From the NCBI RefSeq assembly GCF_036898095.1, contig NC_090726.1:31888361-31952360 (forward strand): 64,000 bases of DNA, read 5' to 3'. Below the pieces are notes generated by a model, which was given only the letters and a program-made list of their open reading frames with translations, searched no databases and was not told the origin of the DNA. Both the position numbers and the translations under genes were made by a program. The DNA comes from Palaemon carinicauda (taxonomy: Eukaryota > Arthropoda > Malacostraca > Decapoda > Palaemonidae). Of the stretch, positions 12,066 through 25,800 are shown one piece after another. Positions within the stretch are counted from its first letter, which is position 1. Each line of letters begins with the position of its first letter.

Positions 12066-15000
12066 AGGATCTTCCAGAAAAAATGTAAACGGTGTAATAC
12101 TAAGCAAATCTTTATTTTATTTATGCTTTAATTTTACATATTTGAAGCATAGTTTTGATATATTTCTTGTGGAAAATGGAGTAGTGGTGATCTGGAATAA
12201 GATTTTTCATAACCTAAATTCTGGTTGTTTGGAGATGGCCAAATAGTATACCCTGTTTGATGTTTATTCTGAGCACACTCAGATGCAAAGGGACAAGAAT
12301 ATGAAATTACTCATGAAATTGTCTACACATTTTGTTATTTATATCTATCCATCTTGCATTGTCATATATACTGTATATTTTAGCAGTTAATTTTCATGGT
12401 TTTGTCTCACAATAGTATAAGACAACCCAAACTACAACGCTATCTGTAGGATTGTACAAAATCAAAAGGCACAAAATATTCCAGTATTAATACAAATCTT
12501 TATGCATAATGAGTGGTTCCCATTCTCAAGAACTGTTCGGGATAGTTCCAAACAACCTAACACTTATTATAATCCCATGAAGTTATCAAGAAAATTTTCA
12601 CTAGTCTCAAGCTTCCACTGTATAATGAAGTAAGTAGCATATTGATATGCCAAAAATATGGTTTAATTTGTTCCTAACTTTGGTATTTGGTGTATAACAC
12701 CATAGATGACTCGCAAGATTGGGACTAGAACCCAATGATGAAAGTGTTAATAACGAGCATCTTTGAAGTGTATGAAGATTTCTGTTTCAGATGATGATGG
12801 TTTATAAAAATATACATATGAGACTAATTTCTCTATTAAACTTTTTGTATACACCTGAACTATTTTGAACAGTTTCAAACAACTTTAAACTCTAATACAG
12901 TAATTATTAAATGAAGTTTCCCCAACAATCACTAGCAACTGTTGTAATATAGATGTTTGTTTATCAAGGTACCTAAGAATTGGTTCAGTCTGTTTCTAAC
13001 ATTTATGAAAGTTGTATAACAGATGACAGCAGCTCGACACATTCGTGGAACCTGTATGACCATAGTTTAAACAGTAATCTTTGGTGAATTTACAAAAAGA
13101 TTTTTGCTTCAAATGATAATGCTTCTTAGTAAAAGCAAATTATTTTCAATCTATAAATCTTAGTGAATGTCAGTACAACTCTGTATTGTTTATATCTGAA
13201 TACAGTGAAGTTTGAATAATGTGCCCAATAGCTAGGTAGTGTAAATAAAACACATCAAACAAGTGTTGGTGTTTATGTGGTGTAATCAGCTATTGCATTT
13301 CACTAGCAGGGTTTTAATTAAATTTTTATTGTTTGAAATATCTTTATTATATTAGTACTGTCGGTTTTAGTATGTTTAACCCACTGCATGTAAGATTCTC
13401 CCTTTAGTTCTGTTAATGTATATAAGACTATTCTCTGTTTTGAGGGGTTAATTTTTCAGCATATAGATTGTCCTAACTGAAAAAAATATGCAGTACTGTA
13501 TATTGTTTGGAGACATAACCTCATAAATTTCAACTTCATTGGCATTTACATTCATCATATCTGCGGAAATATACAGTATATTGTATGGAGATGTATATTC
13601 ATAAATTTCAAGTTTATTGACATTTACCTCTAAGTGATTATATATTGAAGAAAAACTTGTATGCTGTAATAAGCATCTCTTCAAAACTTAAGTGATACAG
13701 ATCTTGTAGAATATAGTTGTTAGCACAAGTTGATAATTAACATAACTTGATGCATTAGATGTTTTTTTTCGATAGTACCCGTGATGATTTGTATCACAGT
13801 GTTTCATATTTTGAAATTATGAAAGAAAGTCTTATTCTAACACTGTTGGTTGTTATTGCTGCTATTTTAAATTGACCCCGTCCATTTTTGCCTTTGCAGT
13901 GATAAAGTAATAGTGGAAGAATGCCCATTAGGCAAGTTATTATTGTGATAGGCAATATTTATACACTTATTTTCGCGTTTGTTGTAAGCCAACATGATCT
14001 CATCTTTTCAAATGTGTGAATTATTTCCATTGACAAATGGAAAATGTTGCGCCTTTGTTTGCTTTTTAGCTCGTCCCATATTTTGATTTATCGTTGTCTG
14101 TATGATTATAGTGTTGTATGGGTTACATTGGTAGCTGTATCTTTTTATTGGTGACATTCTTCTCCAACTTATAGTAGGAATTACTATTTAATTCATCAGT
14201 GTTTACTTTAATTACACATGTAGAATGTTTTTAATTTTGTTTTACTGCAGAGCAGTATCTTATTTTGGCTCATGTGATGCTGTAGTACCTGGTTGCACTG
14301 AAGGTTATGTTAAGGGAGAGGGTGTGTATAGATGACAATTTTTTCAATGTTGTGTGTTGAGACATTCTCTTAAGTATAGTAAGCATAACAAAGGTTCCAG
14401 TAGGTATCAGAATACACACCATTTCATGTAATTGAAGAAAGGAATGTTTGAATGGCTTTCAAAAGTCGTAGAGGATACCACTTCAGAAAAAAATGGATTC
14501 CTAAACTGATGTTCAAAATTTCTCCATATTTTTTAATAGCTCATATCATAATTGGATATTTTCTAAACATTTTATTGCATAAAATATTTGAAAAATAAAC
14601 TTACTGTACTATGTTGAGATAGGAGTCAAATTGCTGTCATGTTGCATGTTTTATTTCAGTTAAGGATAATACAAATCCCTATAAACTTGTCCAAATAACT
14701 TTGGCATTTAGCTACTTAAAATTTTATTATAGCTGACAATAGTAAGCATATATTGTACTTTTTTTTTTATTTGGTTTGTTCTTTAAAATTTGTAAAAATC
14801 AGAATTTCTCCAGCAAATTTAGTAGAAAAAAATTTCTTTTTTAACATCTGCTAAATGTCTTGACTCTTGAATTATGGAAATCATAAATTCTTGGAAAGTA
14901 CTATTTTCATTGCATTTGTTAAGTGTTTTGCCCGATAAATTTGAGGTTATTTAAGAATGATTTAGGGACGTTAATGTTGAGATTGAGCCATTTTAAACCT

Positions 15001-17797
15001 AGGATTAGTACTAGTTCTGTATTTAAGGTTAATTTAGCGTAAAAATTAATTGTCAAGATGAATTTGAGTTAGCATAAAATTTGTTGTAAATTTGTGTCTG
15101 CATTTCTTAGTTACTTTGTGTAGCTGGTAGCAATAACTGCCAAAACACAAAATTAAACATTTCGTAACTATGTACTGTGCAAATCATATTCTTAAATTTT
15201 GGACCGTTTTATTTCAAGTTTTTTGGGCAATTAACTCATTGAATGAAAATGATTACTTATATACAGTTATAAGCTTGACTTTTGACAGTTGAGAAATACT
15301 GTAGTAACATATAATAAAATAATTTTGATTATGGTCATGTTAAATATAAGGAGAGAGTATTTGATACCTAGGATTTCAATATTTTAATGCTTTGTGAAAA
15401 TATTTTATCAGTGGTATTTTGGGCATTAATATTTATGCAGGTTTCTATAAGCATTTTCTACATTACACTATTTTTCTTAATAAGGCTGCTGTATATAGGC
15501 TTATTTTTTTACCATTATTTTCAGGGACATTTCTACTTTTAATTTCTTTGTCTCTCTTTGAGTAATGTCAGGTAGATGTAATCTCTTCATCGTGGTTTTT
15601 TTTTTAATTAATGTCATCATTTAATTTGTTAACAAGATTTTAACAGACTGAAAATTGGAAACTTTTTGTATGAAGTGTTTGGAAAAGTAAAAACAAGGAA
15701 TATCTATAAAAGTAAAAATAACACTTAAGAGCAAGGAATAATAATAATGTTGAAAGTTCTATTCTTTATGAATATTATTTGTTAGAGAGCCAGATAGTTT
15801 GTAAGTTCTAGGTTACAATTTTAGGAATGCTAGAATGGTTTATTTGGGAGTGTGGCAGCTTTGGGGACTTGTTTACATGAATGCTGATGTGTATGAGGCG
15901 TGTATGAGTTAGAAGTATTTGCGTACAAGACTTTTTGTAGTGTGCCACACCGTATAGAGTGCTGTTTATATTCTGTATGTGCATTTCATTTAATTTTTTT
16001 TTGGGTGGGGTCAAAATTTGGAAGACATTAGTAAGAGTTACAACATTTTAGTCCAGTTACTATGCATGTTATTAGTGCTATATGTTTATTTGATTTAATA
16101 CAATTATAAAGTGGTTGTAATTGCCTTTATTAGTGCTATACAACATTACAGAATGGACACTACTAAATTTAGTTCCTCAAAATACCATCCATGAGTGCTG
16201 TACAAGTGTTCTTTACCCTGTTAGTTTCGTATGTATTATATGCCATCTACATTTTTACCAGGGTGGTAACACTGTTGTGTTTGGTTCATATTAAACTCTT
16301 AAAAAATGTATTTTTACAGTTGACACTTTAGAATAATTTGTCTAGGTCTTTGAGGCAAGTTTCATATAATAATTTTATAGAAAATTATGAATACACATTA
16401 ACCAATATGGAATTTCATAGTTCTAACATCTTCCACAAATGTCTTCCTTTGCCCATAGGGTAACAGGTAATTAAATTTTCTGTACTCTGGGCCTTTCAAG
16501 TAAATTTTAATACTGTATACACAATACAAGTGTTAGTTGGTTTTTGTAACTGCTTGAGTCGTATGTAGTAAATTTGAGTTATTGCTATATATGAAAAGTT
16601 AGTATTCGCTGTTATAAGAAGAAAAGAGGTACTGTATTGATTTTTAAAAATTAGTCCTTCAGTGGTAGCACAACTCATTTCTTTACTTTAAAAGCTCTTC
16701 ATAAATCAGTATTGGTTTTGAGTATAAGGAATTAGTAAGATGTCTGAGAAGATCTTAGTGTTAGACAGTGAAGGTATAAATTAATTTTCTGGCATTGCAC
16801 ATTTGTTCCACTTAGGAAAATACCTTTAGTAAAATAGAAGGATATGTTTGGAATTATAATTTACTATCTTTTCTTTTGCACCAGGGAGAATAATTGAAAC
16901 ATATTTGTGTAGGCTTCATTTGAAATTTTATAGTTTTTTTTCCATAGGATCAATTTGAGAAGTCTTAATATTCCTTTCGGCCTAATATCCAGTTAAATTC
17001 CCACTGATCAGGATATTTTATGACCACACACCCTTTTGAAGTACCTTATTATTTTTTTTAAAGTTTTATTTTATCAGGCTGTATCGAGTATATAATACTG
17101 CATTTTTTTTTTATTACAATAGCTGTGTCACAGTGTGAAAGGTAATGGAGCCATCAATATTATTTTTTGAGTGCCATTCTTCAAGATCAAACTCCATTTT
17201 TTTTTTTTTTTATCGAAGTGATATTGTCATGAATCTCACATTGAAAATTCTTGAATTGATGAAGAAAGTTATGCAAATGTGTGATAAAAATATTTTTTCA
17301 TACATTTATTATATGAAGCCATTAAGCAGTGGTAATTAACAATTTCAGTGTTGTAGTCTATAGCAGTCTAAAGTGCCTGTCTACCTTCTCCTAAGACCAT
17401 ATTCTTGTCTTTCGCACATTGTGATTTCATCTTGTCTGTGGTCGTAAAACAGTCCAGTTGAATTAAATGTGTAACACTTGCCAAGTATTTTATGATGAGA
17501 TCTGTTAGTGACATTATAGTCATTTTTGTAATTACTTATGTAATTCTAAGAAATAATTGAAAGCTCTATCAGAAGTGGATATTTTTGCAAAGAATATGCA
17601 CTTATAATTTTAAAAGCATTATGTTTTCTTGAACTTCTGCATTTCCAAAGTTATATTTGGAATCCTGTTAATGTGTAAGGTTTTAAAAATATTTGTATAT
17701 TTTGAAAATGTGCCATGTATATTGGGGTTGAAGTAAATCTACAGAAAAAAAAATGTTTCATTGTAAGTACTAGGATATACAACATAAAAGTGCTTAA
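12066..17797 (+). other. Pez 3' UTR/flank, AT-rich, no gene seen
   Basis: No reading frame with recognisable protein motifs on either strand. Candidate poly(A) signals are numerous; the first clear AATAAA is at 13244-13249 and others follow (for example near 14595). How far the UTR extends cannot be decided from sequence alone. Confidence 0.5.
13244..13249 (+). terminator. Candidate Pez polyadenylation signal AATAAA
   Basis: Canonical hexamer about 1.2 kb after the stop codon in an AT-rich 3' region. It is only one of several possible signals. Confidence 0.3.
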
Positions 17798-17863
17798 TGC
17801 AGGATGAGTAATAAAAAAAGAAAATTTAAATGCAGGATGAGTAATAAAAAAAGAAAATTTAAA
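17798..17863. repeat. 33-bp tandem duplication
   Basis: Two identical adjacent copies (17798-17830, 17831-17863) of a unit starting TGCAGGATGAGTAATAAAAA, directly before the right end of element D. Confidence 0.95.
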
Positions 17864-17867
17864 TTTT

Positions 17868-18135
17868 TTTAAAGTAATTTGTATTCATCCTAACTATACA
17901 AACCTGAGTTCTTTACTTATACATACATATACCAAAGGCACTTCCCCCAATTTTGGGGGGTAGCCGACAACAACAAGAAACAAAACAAAAAGGGGACCTC
18001 TACTCTCTACGTTCCTCCAGCCTAACCAGTAGAATAACAGTCTGGAATACGGAAGTTAAAAAAAGTAAAGAACTCAAGTTTGTATTATTAGGAAAATACA
18101 AATTACACTATAGTACTTGTAAAAAGTGTCATTTG
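17868..18135 (-). repeat. Element D right ITR/ICR fold-back
   Basis: The left arm reads AAGTAATTTGTATTCATCCT then AACTATACAAACCTGAGTTC. The right arm (about 18065-18110) is its diverged reverse complement. The same arrangement recurs at 55785-56085, where the downstream body sequence also matches. Confidence 0.6.
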
Positions 18136-18856
18136 TTCCTGTAGGAATACAGTACTAACCATTTGTTCTTTACTTTATGGAAGCTCATCCTTAGGAGGAA
18201 GTCCCCATTCCAACTGGCTTGGAAACTAACTCTGGGTCTCAGGCTTAGCATTAGATACGACTGCCTGAGATCCTACAACTCGTGAACAAGGAATAAATTG
18301 ATGGTAATCACAGCCCATGTAAGTAGAGTAAGGGCAAGATTACAGCTGAACTTCTCTGTGCTGCAACTCAGAGCAACTCTGTACAGTATTTGTAATGAAG
18401 TAATGTTTGTTTGGTCACGTCACATTTCTCCTCGAAAGAAATGTGGGGAACAGACTCGAGGATGTTTGAAACCCCTGTAACTGAAAACAAGCGAGTTTAC
18501 CTATCTCAGATCAAGTCCAGCTGGTGAGAGTTACGATGCTGTACCCAAGGAAGAGAAGGTAAAATGGAAAAAAAGGCCTGTCACCTTACTTTCATCCCAG
18601 ACTATAACGTAATCTCACCCCTCGATCTGCAGATATTGGTCCTGTTAAGGAGCCAAGAAAGCTAGAGCACCTGCTGCAGCTATTACAGGACCTAGTGTAA
18701 AGGTGTACATAGGCCTGTGAGTCATATCACTTGGGTAATGGGCTGTGAAGGTGGTCTGTCTCTTCTGGACCCCTGCCCTAAGAACCTGTGACACAGATAT
18801 TTAGGCCAAGGAGGGCAGTAATGCTTCTCTTGGCATGGCTTTGTTGCGAGAATCCA

Positions 18857-19766
18857 CTACTGAGGATTCCAGGGATTGGAATATAACGTAACCTTAACTA
18901 AAAGTTGTTCTTTGAATTTTTTTTTTCTGGTTTTCCCTCTGCTTATGAACTGCTTCTGCAGATGAGGTCTGGTAACCCTGGTGCATTTAAGATAGCTCCT
19001 TAATGCCCTAACAGGACACAATGGAAGCTGATCAGGATCATCGCTTACCTCTTGAAGACTATTCGACACCTAAAAAGAAGAGAACCTTGGGTCCAATGAA
19101 TCAAGATTCTGGGTTTTTACAATAAACTTGGGTGCAAAACCTAGACTTCCCTACACCCCCTTGAGTGGACGATGTCAAAAGATAGTCCGTGTATCACTCA
19201 CCTGCTTGGCAGAAGCCAAGATGAGAAGGAACACTGTCTTTAAGGGAAGGTCCCGATCCAATACACACCTGAAAAGATCGTATGGGGCCTTCTTCAAAGA
19301 AATTAGAACTTTAACGACTTTCTCAATTGGCAGGCTAACCTCGACTGGAAGACAAGACTGCTCAAAGCTTTGTATGACTAGAGACAGAAGAAATTCCCTC
19401 CCAAGACGAAATATCTGTTAAGTTTAAAGACTTGTTATAAGGCCGAGCGATAGCTTTTCACCACAGAAAAAGAGAAGGGTTTCTCCTTAAGGGTAGTGGC
19501 TTCGTGACCTTCGAGTGGATGGATATTCACACGGAACACCAACTACAGAAGACAGCCCACTTGGACTGGTACTGATTCTGAGGATTTTTGAAGGTATTCA
19601 GACATCTGTTGGGAAGTTTCCTGAAAAAAGCCTGTCTCTCAGGGAGAAGATGCTGGATAACCATGCATGAAGACAGGGAATGTACTGCATTGTGGAAAAT
19701 CCTGGCATGAGGCTGCTTCAGCACAAGTGGAAGGTATGGGAATTCTCTGGTAAACTCTATTAGCAA
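18857..19766 (-). pseudogene. Element D tyrosine recombinase remnant
   Basis: At 19527-19766 (-) the frame contains ERQAFFRKLPN and YQSKWAVFCSWC, the N-terminal YR motif also seen in elements A and C (YQSKWEVF). At 18857-19069 (-) it contains DQLPLCPVRALRSYLK, the YR core motif ahead of the catalytic C-terminus. The two pieces are in different frames. No intact catalytic HxxR...Y block was found. Confidence 0.65.
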
Positions 19767-20016
19767 TTGCAGGTCTGGAAATCAGTCTTGGTGCAGCCAC
19801 ATTGGGGCTATTAGGGTCAACAAGAGGTTTGGTGTTTCTTTTACCACTTTGAGAACTCCTCTCAGTAGGCAGAAGAGCATCTAGCCTCGCCCATGGATGT
19901 TGAAAAGCATCTTCAAACACTGCTGCCAGGTTTGGGACTGGAGAGCAGTATACTGAATTTTTTGCGTTGAGTGAGGTGGCGAACAGTTCGAAGCTTGGAG
20001 AACCCCACAAAGTCAA
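19639..20016 (-). pseudogene. Element D methyltransferase-like domain remnant of the RT polyprotein
   Basis: The frame reads WGSPSFELFATSLNAKNSVY, then CSPVPNLAAVFEDAF, matching WGQPTIDLFATS..LPLYCSPVPDPAAVHVDAF of element C. In DIRS elements this follows RNase H and is often described as Dam-methyltransferase-like. The downstream part is frameshifted. Confidence 0.6.
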
Positions 20017-20750
20017 AACTCTTGTTGCAATCTGAGGACTCGAAGACCATTCTCCAACTATGATTCAAGTCGTCCTCATTCTCCAACTATGATTCGAATC
20101 CCCTTGCTCAGCTAATCCGCTAAGATGTATCTTCTGCCCGGGATGAACCGGGCTGAAAGAGAGATCACATTGTCCTCTGCCCACTAAAGTTTTTACTGCA
20201 AGTTGGTAAAGCTGATGAGAGACTTGCCACTTATCTTGCAGATATAGGACACCATAATGGTGTTATAACTCATCAGCACCACAGTGTCCCCAAATGTTGA
20301 AAATACTACAAAGATAAAATTGATTTACTACAGGACCACTCTCCTGATGTAAACCAATTGTCAAGGTGCGTAATCCCCAACTTTCGGTGGAAGCATCTGC
20401 GATGAGCCTGAATGGGGGGGCACTGCCAACAGAGGCCCTTCCGTGATGTTTGATTTTTCCAATCTTCAGAGAAGGTTTTCCCTGGAGTAATGTCCTGCCT
20501 GGATCAACCTCTTAGGATTGTCCTGATGTTGAGACCAAGATGTTTTCAGGTTCTATTGCAGGTTCTTGTATGGAGTCCCCCCCCAGGGAACCAGGCGATC
20601 AATTGACACCGGATGTCCCAGCAATGCCTGCCATTGCCAAGCTGGAACAGGAGGCTGTTGGTAAAAGGGAAGGCAGTGCTTAGATGACAAGAAAGTCTTC
20701 CAATGGAAAGACTTCCCCAAGGCGTGAATCTATCTACATTCCCAGGTAAA

Positions 20751-21400
20751 CTAGTGACTGAGTTGGAGATAGGAAAGACCTCCAAATTTATCATGATTCC
20801 TAGATCCTGTCAAAACTTGGTCTCGGTGGTACAGAAGAATCTCTACCGAGTCTGTGAGGATCAGCCAGACGTCCAAGTAAAGCCCTGAGGGGCTGTCAAC
20901 AGGCAGAAGCAGAGCACCTTGAATTGGTACACTTGTCCATCCACTTCCACACGCAGAAACTTCCTGGACACTAGATGAATGGTGATCTGAAAGTAGGAGT
21001 CTTTCAGATCCAGCATGACAATGAAGTCCCCCGGTCTCACTGTTTGAACGACTGTAGATGCTGTCTCTTGAACATATATAGCTGAATGGCACAGCCCAAC
21101 ATTAGATTCTCGATAGCCAGCAAGGGTTGAAGAAGCCAATGTCCATCTGGGGGGGGGGGAAAAAACTGGAGAAATGGGGCTAGGGGAAAGCTTACCTCTC
21201 CCTTCTGCAGGTGAAGGTACTGAATACCCCCCAGATTCTGGTGCTTCAATGCCACGGGAAGGGCTGTGAGGAGGAAGCATGTCAGCAGGTCTCGTAGATG
21301 AAGCGCTGGATCTCGGTGAGTCTACACGAGTGACAAGAGAAAAGTGGTGAGCGTAGGATACACTGTGGTTGAGCGATTGCAAAGTCGAGGACAAGTGCAA
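20751..21400 (-). pseudogene. Element D reverse transcriptase remnant
   Basis: The frame has RPGDFIVMLDLKDSYFQITI (RT motif A context) and VDGQVYQFKVLCFCLLTAPQ (motif B context). A different frame just downstream reads GLYLDVWLI, the catalytic Y-x-D-D box with the second Asp replaced by Val. The frame changes and the lost Asp make it inactive. Confidence 0.75.
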
Positions 21401-21424
21401 GAAGGGCGAGGTGGTAAGAAATGC

Positions 21425-22146
21425 CTAGACTGCGAGGGCGAGTTTCGATAATCCCTCAGAAGAGATAATTTCATTGGGAGCCTCGAGAGCGTCTGTAGTA
21501 CGAGGGCTATGCTTGGGTGTAGCGAGATCTCCAAAATCGAGAAGAGCGACCTGACGGTGAAGGAGAGCTCTGGTAGCTATAGTGAGGTGGGCTACGAATC
21601 CTCTGACGGGAAGTTCTCGAGGGTCACCTGGAACAGTATTGTCTGCACGGTGAAGGCAAGGATCGTCAGTAGGGTAAGGAGGCATCAGAAGAGTGCAACT
21701 CTGTCCTCTTCAAAGCCTGTAACAGGCTCCAAAAGGGAGAGTTTCCCTTGCACAATGTGTGAGAGGAGGCGTTGGCCGGCGAGATTCTATGACTCGAAGG
21801 TCTGGCAAGGAAAGGTCCAGCAGATGAAAGAGTGATTGTCGAGCCTCTCAGGGGCAAGGAAGCAGAAGATCTCATAGGAGATTGTTTACTAGAAACCTAT
21901 CTTGAATCTTACACTAGGACGGTGAAAAGGTAGAGAAGAGCTGCCATAGTTTTCCGGAGAGCTCTGACATGAGAGAGCATGGACTGACCGATAAGAAGGT
22001 GACTCTTGCAGGTAAAGACCTGCGAAGGAGCTGGTAAGAGCAAGCGCAGCCTCTAAGGAAGATTGCATCAAGTCTGTTTTAATTATGCTTCTCTTCCAAC
22101 AGTTAGCTTGATATACCCAACGAAGGCCATAGCAGTCAAAGGGCAC
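21425..22146 (-). pseudogene. Element D gag-like region
   Basis: Short Arg/Ser/Pro-rich open pieces on the minus strand immediately upstream of the RT remnant, in the position of gag. No diagnostic motif is seen; the call rests on position and composition. Confidence 0.35.
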
Positions 22147-22150
22147 CCGC

Positions 22151-22823
22151 CCTCAGTAAATCAAGAGAAAGGAAGGATTAGTGGAACTGAGGGGGAGCCA
22201 ACGCCATTTTGCTAGGGGAAGTGACAAAGCCTTTTTATCCTAGAGGAAAGGTGGATTGGGACATTGAACTGCGAGCCTTTTAGGTACAAGGATGCTAAAG
22301 AATAACCATCATGATGTAATACTACTAAACTGTAGTTATTATTTTTTTTTTTTTATCCTAAATAGGATCTGCAACTGGTACTTGTTCAGTGAGACAAAGT
22401 CAATGACTGGGAAAATGCATATGTCACTGTCAAGTCCAAGAACAGAAAACTAGTATCCTGGCAATCTTTCCTGCATCTGCTCAATTACCTAATGTACTTG
22501 AAAGTCATTGACTTTATTTACTATGACAAAAGCCTTGAATCTCTTTGGGATTACCACTGTTATGTTGTCCCATAACTCACTGGCCCCATAGGTGGTTAAT
22601 ACCATTAGTGCTGTGACAGGTCTTTGTAGCATCTCTATGGCCCCTAGCTGCATCCATTTTTTTTTAATCTGCCATATACCTCTGATCCCACTTCCATTTA
22701 GCTGTCCAACCCCTTAGAATTTTACATCATGGTGTAACTGCTGATTTTTCTCATTACACTTTGGCTATGTCATATTGGTTAAATTTCATAATTCTCATTT
22801 TAAATTCATTGGGCACAATAAAG
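22151..22823. other. Intergenic/unknown TE-derived sequence
   Basis: No coding motif seen. It contains a poly-T run near 22342-22354 and may include the unrecognised 5' end of element D. Confidence 0.4.
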
Positions 22824-25800
22824 TGACAAATTCGGAGATAACTTGTATTTTTCCCTAACTAATAGAAACCTTTAGTTATTTATGTGGATTATCTTTCGGC
22901 GCAGCTGGAGGGTAGCCATTAGACTAAAAGTGCGAGGTGGCAACCCTGCCTAACACTTGAATGGGTAACCAGCCACCTATATACAGTATATATATATATA
23001 CTCACGACTATGAGCTGTGTCACTTTTTTGGGCTCGGGCCATGTCGTCCTGATGGAAGGGTTCCTTTAGGTAGCCTTCTCAGGGATATTTGCTACAATGA
23101 TACTCCCAGAGAATTAAACCGAAGGTCTCCAGGATTCTAACTCCTGGCGCAAGTATCCAATAAAGGATATCGCATAATATCAGGGGACGTATTCTCGATA
23201 CGACACACAGCAATCTTCACCCCGAATAGATTTGACTCTTTGATGTAAGGGGGAAGAGTGGCAAAAGAAGGGGGTGCCGTTCTAGTTACCCGGTGGACCT
23301 CCTTCCCTACTACTACTGCGACGCCATTCCTTTTCTTGTAGCTCTCTAAGCTAGTTGTGCTCCCCGTTAACCCGGTGTTTAGTTTTGAGTTTTTGGAATA
23401 TTCATCATGCAATCTCCAGCACCTTCATCTTCTGGAAAGTTTTGAGTATTTATTCTTTCTTGTGTATAATTTTAGTCTCCCTTTTCTTAGTTGAATTTCA
23501 ATAATTTAAGTGTGTTTGGGTGAGCGTTGTCGAAAACCGGAGGCGGCCATTTTACGACTGCAGTCGCCCGTTACAGTTGCATTTTATTTAGTCAGTAGGG
23601 CGACATTTCCCGGTATTAAGCTATAATGTTAGCTAGTTAGGCAAAATATACAAGTGGTGATTTTGCATACATGAATATTATTCCTCTTCCTATTATGTGG
23701 TTTTACTTATCGTATGCGGCAGGAACCCTGGTGGAACCAACTACCTTGGCCGGGGCTCCTACCAGAGCTAGGCTACTCTCGCTCATATATACGTTAGTAG
23801 AGTAATTCCCCATGTTTAGCCTCACCCTATCGTTCCTTCTCGATTCGTATGAGAATTTACATTCTCTAGAATCTATAGATAAGTTACGATATTCATTCTC
23901 TCTCAGAGAGAAGAGGCTAAACCCTTCCTCCCTCCCCGAGTGTCACCGCCACTATAGGCGGCAACCACTGTTTCTCTTCATCGCCATCGAGTAGAACAAA
24001 GTTCTTGCTGCCTCCGGCTTTGATTTAGATCATGACTAACTCAGGGTGCCCTTGTCTTGCCACCGACGATGTCGTCAGCACAGGAAGCCATGCTTCCTCT
24101 GCCGCCGACGATGTCATCAGCACAGGAAACCATGCTTCCTCAGTTCATTGTTTGAGGAGGGCGGCATACCTGCCGCCACCTCTCATATCAATGAACTATA
24201 TGACCCTTTACCCTTCCCCTTCTGTCCTTTAGTGATGTCATAGTTGTCACAAAATTCTTTCACCTGGATTTGGACAGTCATCCCGGCTTGCTAGGGTGAC
24301 TGCGTTACCGGCTGCTACCCTACTGGTAGCAGTTAGTTCAGTCGTCTCTGCCACCTTCCCCTTTACTCCCTTCCTTCACAGGAAGTGAATAATATTGGGG
24401 GGGAAGATTGAGACGGCTCCTGATGGCCACCGGTGGGAAACCTAACATACTTTGGGAAGTCCTAGTCCTCAGCTGTCCCTTGAGCTACCATCCACATTCA
24501 TTGTCGCCGACATCATAGCCGGCAACAGGCCTTTTGTGGATGGGTGGAAGCCAGAATCTGACAGATTCTTTCCCCTTCCATTGGAACTTTCATTTTGGCA
24601 AGAAGACAGTAGGCAGTCTGATAGTCCTCCTACACTTCCAACTGTATTGTTTATTCATACTATAGGAAACTCTCCTTCCTTAATGCTTTTTCTCTCCCTA
24701 TCAGTTAATACCGCCAGGTACTAACCTAACACCGGCAATGCCGCCAGCAAAACTACTGTATACAACAATACAGTATTACACGTTTTCTATCATACTCTGT
24801 GTTTCCTATCGCAGACAATTGCTGAGACCACGATATTATGTTGAGGTTGAGTACTCCCTCAACACCCAGCTGGTTTTTCTCGATCATCAGGACCCTAAAA
24901 ATCACCAATCAGTATTAATATATACTACAGGTGGATGATGTTAGTATAGACACTTACTAACTCTAACTCTAGTTCCTAGAGTTTTTCTACCTTGTATTCT
25001 CCCTACCAGGGAAACCAAATATTATTACTGACGGAGGTCTAAGCAACAGCCTGGGAGAGGAAATGCAGATATGTGTCTTTTCTACTTCCTTTCAAGCTTA
25101 CTATCCTAAGCTACCACAAACAATAGTGATTACTATTGTTAATAAAATTGTATGCTTTTATATCACCGATATAAAAAAATATCAATACTCACTGGGCCCT
25201 TTTTCTTTACAGGAGGAGCCAATGGAGAAGTGTGCAGCGTTGTTCTGCAACCACAAAGGTAAAGACTTTTGTGGCCACACGAAGTGCAGGACCCATGGCC
25301 CCTGCTGCATCATGTCAGGAGTCCTGAAGTATTGGGACCCGAAGGGTTGCCCCACCTGCTCAACCCTGCTGGCCAACGGCTTCGGAGAAGCCCACCATAG
25401 AGACTAGGGATACAGTGAGGGAGACCCTTCGCAAATGGTTAAGAGGGTTCCAGAAGAACTCTCCAAGACCATACTTAACCAATGACTCCCTAAGGTGCCT
25501 ATTGTTCCCCAAGGCTCTGCTGAACGCGGTGGTGCCCCAGGAACAGGTCCAGCCCCCCTTCATACAACTGAAGCTCGACTCGGACATCAACAAGGCACTG
25601 AAAGGCATGGACATTCACCAAGAGAGGATATCAGAAGTGTCCTCTGACACTGAACAGAACCTACTGCAAGGTAGCCCTGAAGAAAACTTGGAACCTTCAC
25701 AAGCGGAGGAAGAAGGATCCGTATCAACGGCAACTGAAGACCCTCAGTTCGCCGTGATGGCAAACTAACCTATGCCGTCAACATCCTCAGCCCCAACTCC

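Larger units (their letters stand above)
17865..22150 (-). mobile_element. Element D: degenerate DIRS-type (YR) retrotransposon
   Basis: On the minus strand, degraded gag-like, reverse transcriptase, RNase H/methyltransferase-like and tyrosine-recombinase segments follow in that order from about 22.1 kb down to 18.8 kb. Every open frame is short and broken by stops or shifts. The low-coordinate end (about 17868-18135) is a fold-back: a segment ending ACTATACAAACCTGAG on the left has a diverged inverted copy near 18075-18110. This is the right-ITR/ICR layout of the other elements here. The left end is not recognised, and the border at 22150 is where coding similarity fades. Confidence 0.7.

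Noticed and set aside
23137..23412. 91-aa minus-strand frame as a gene
   Set aside because: It lies in the repeated leader shared with 60.2 kb and has no homologous open frame there.
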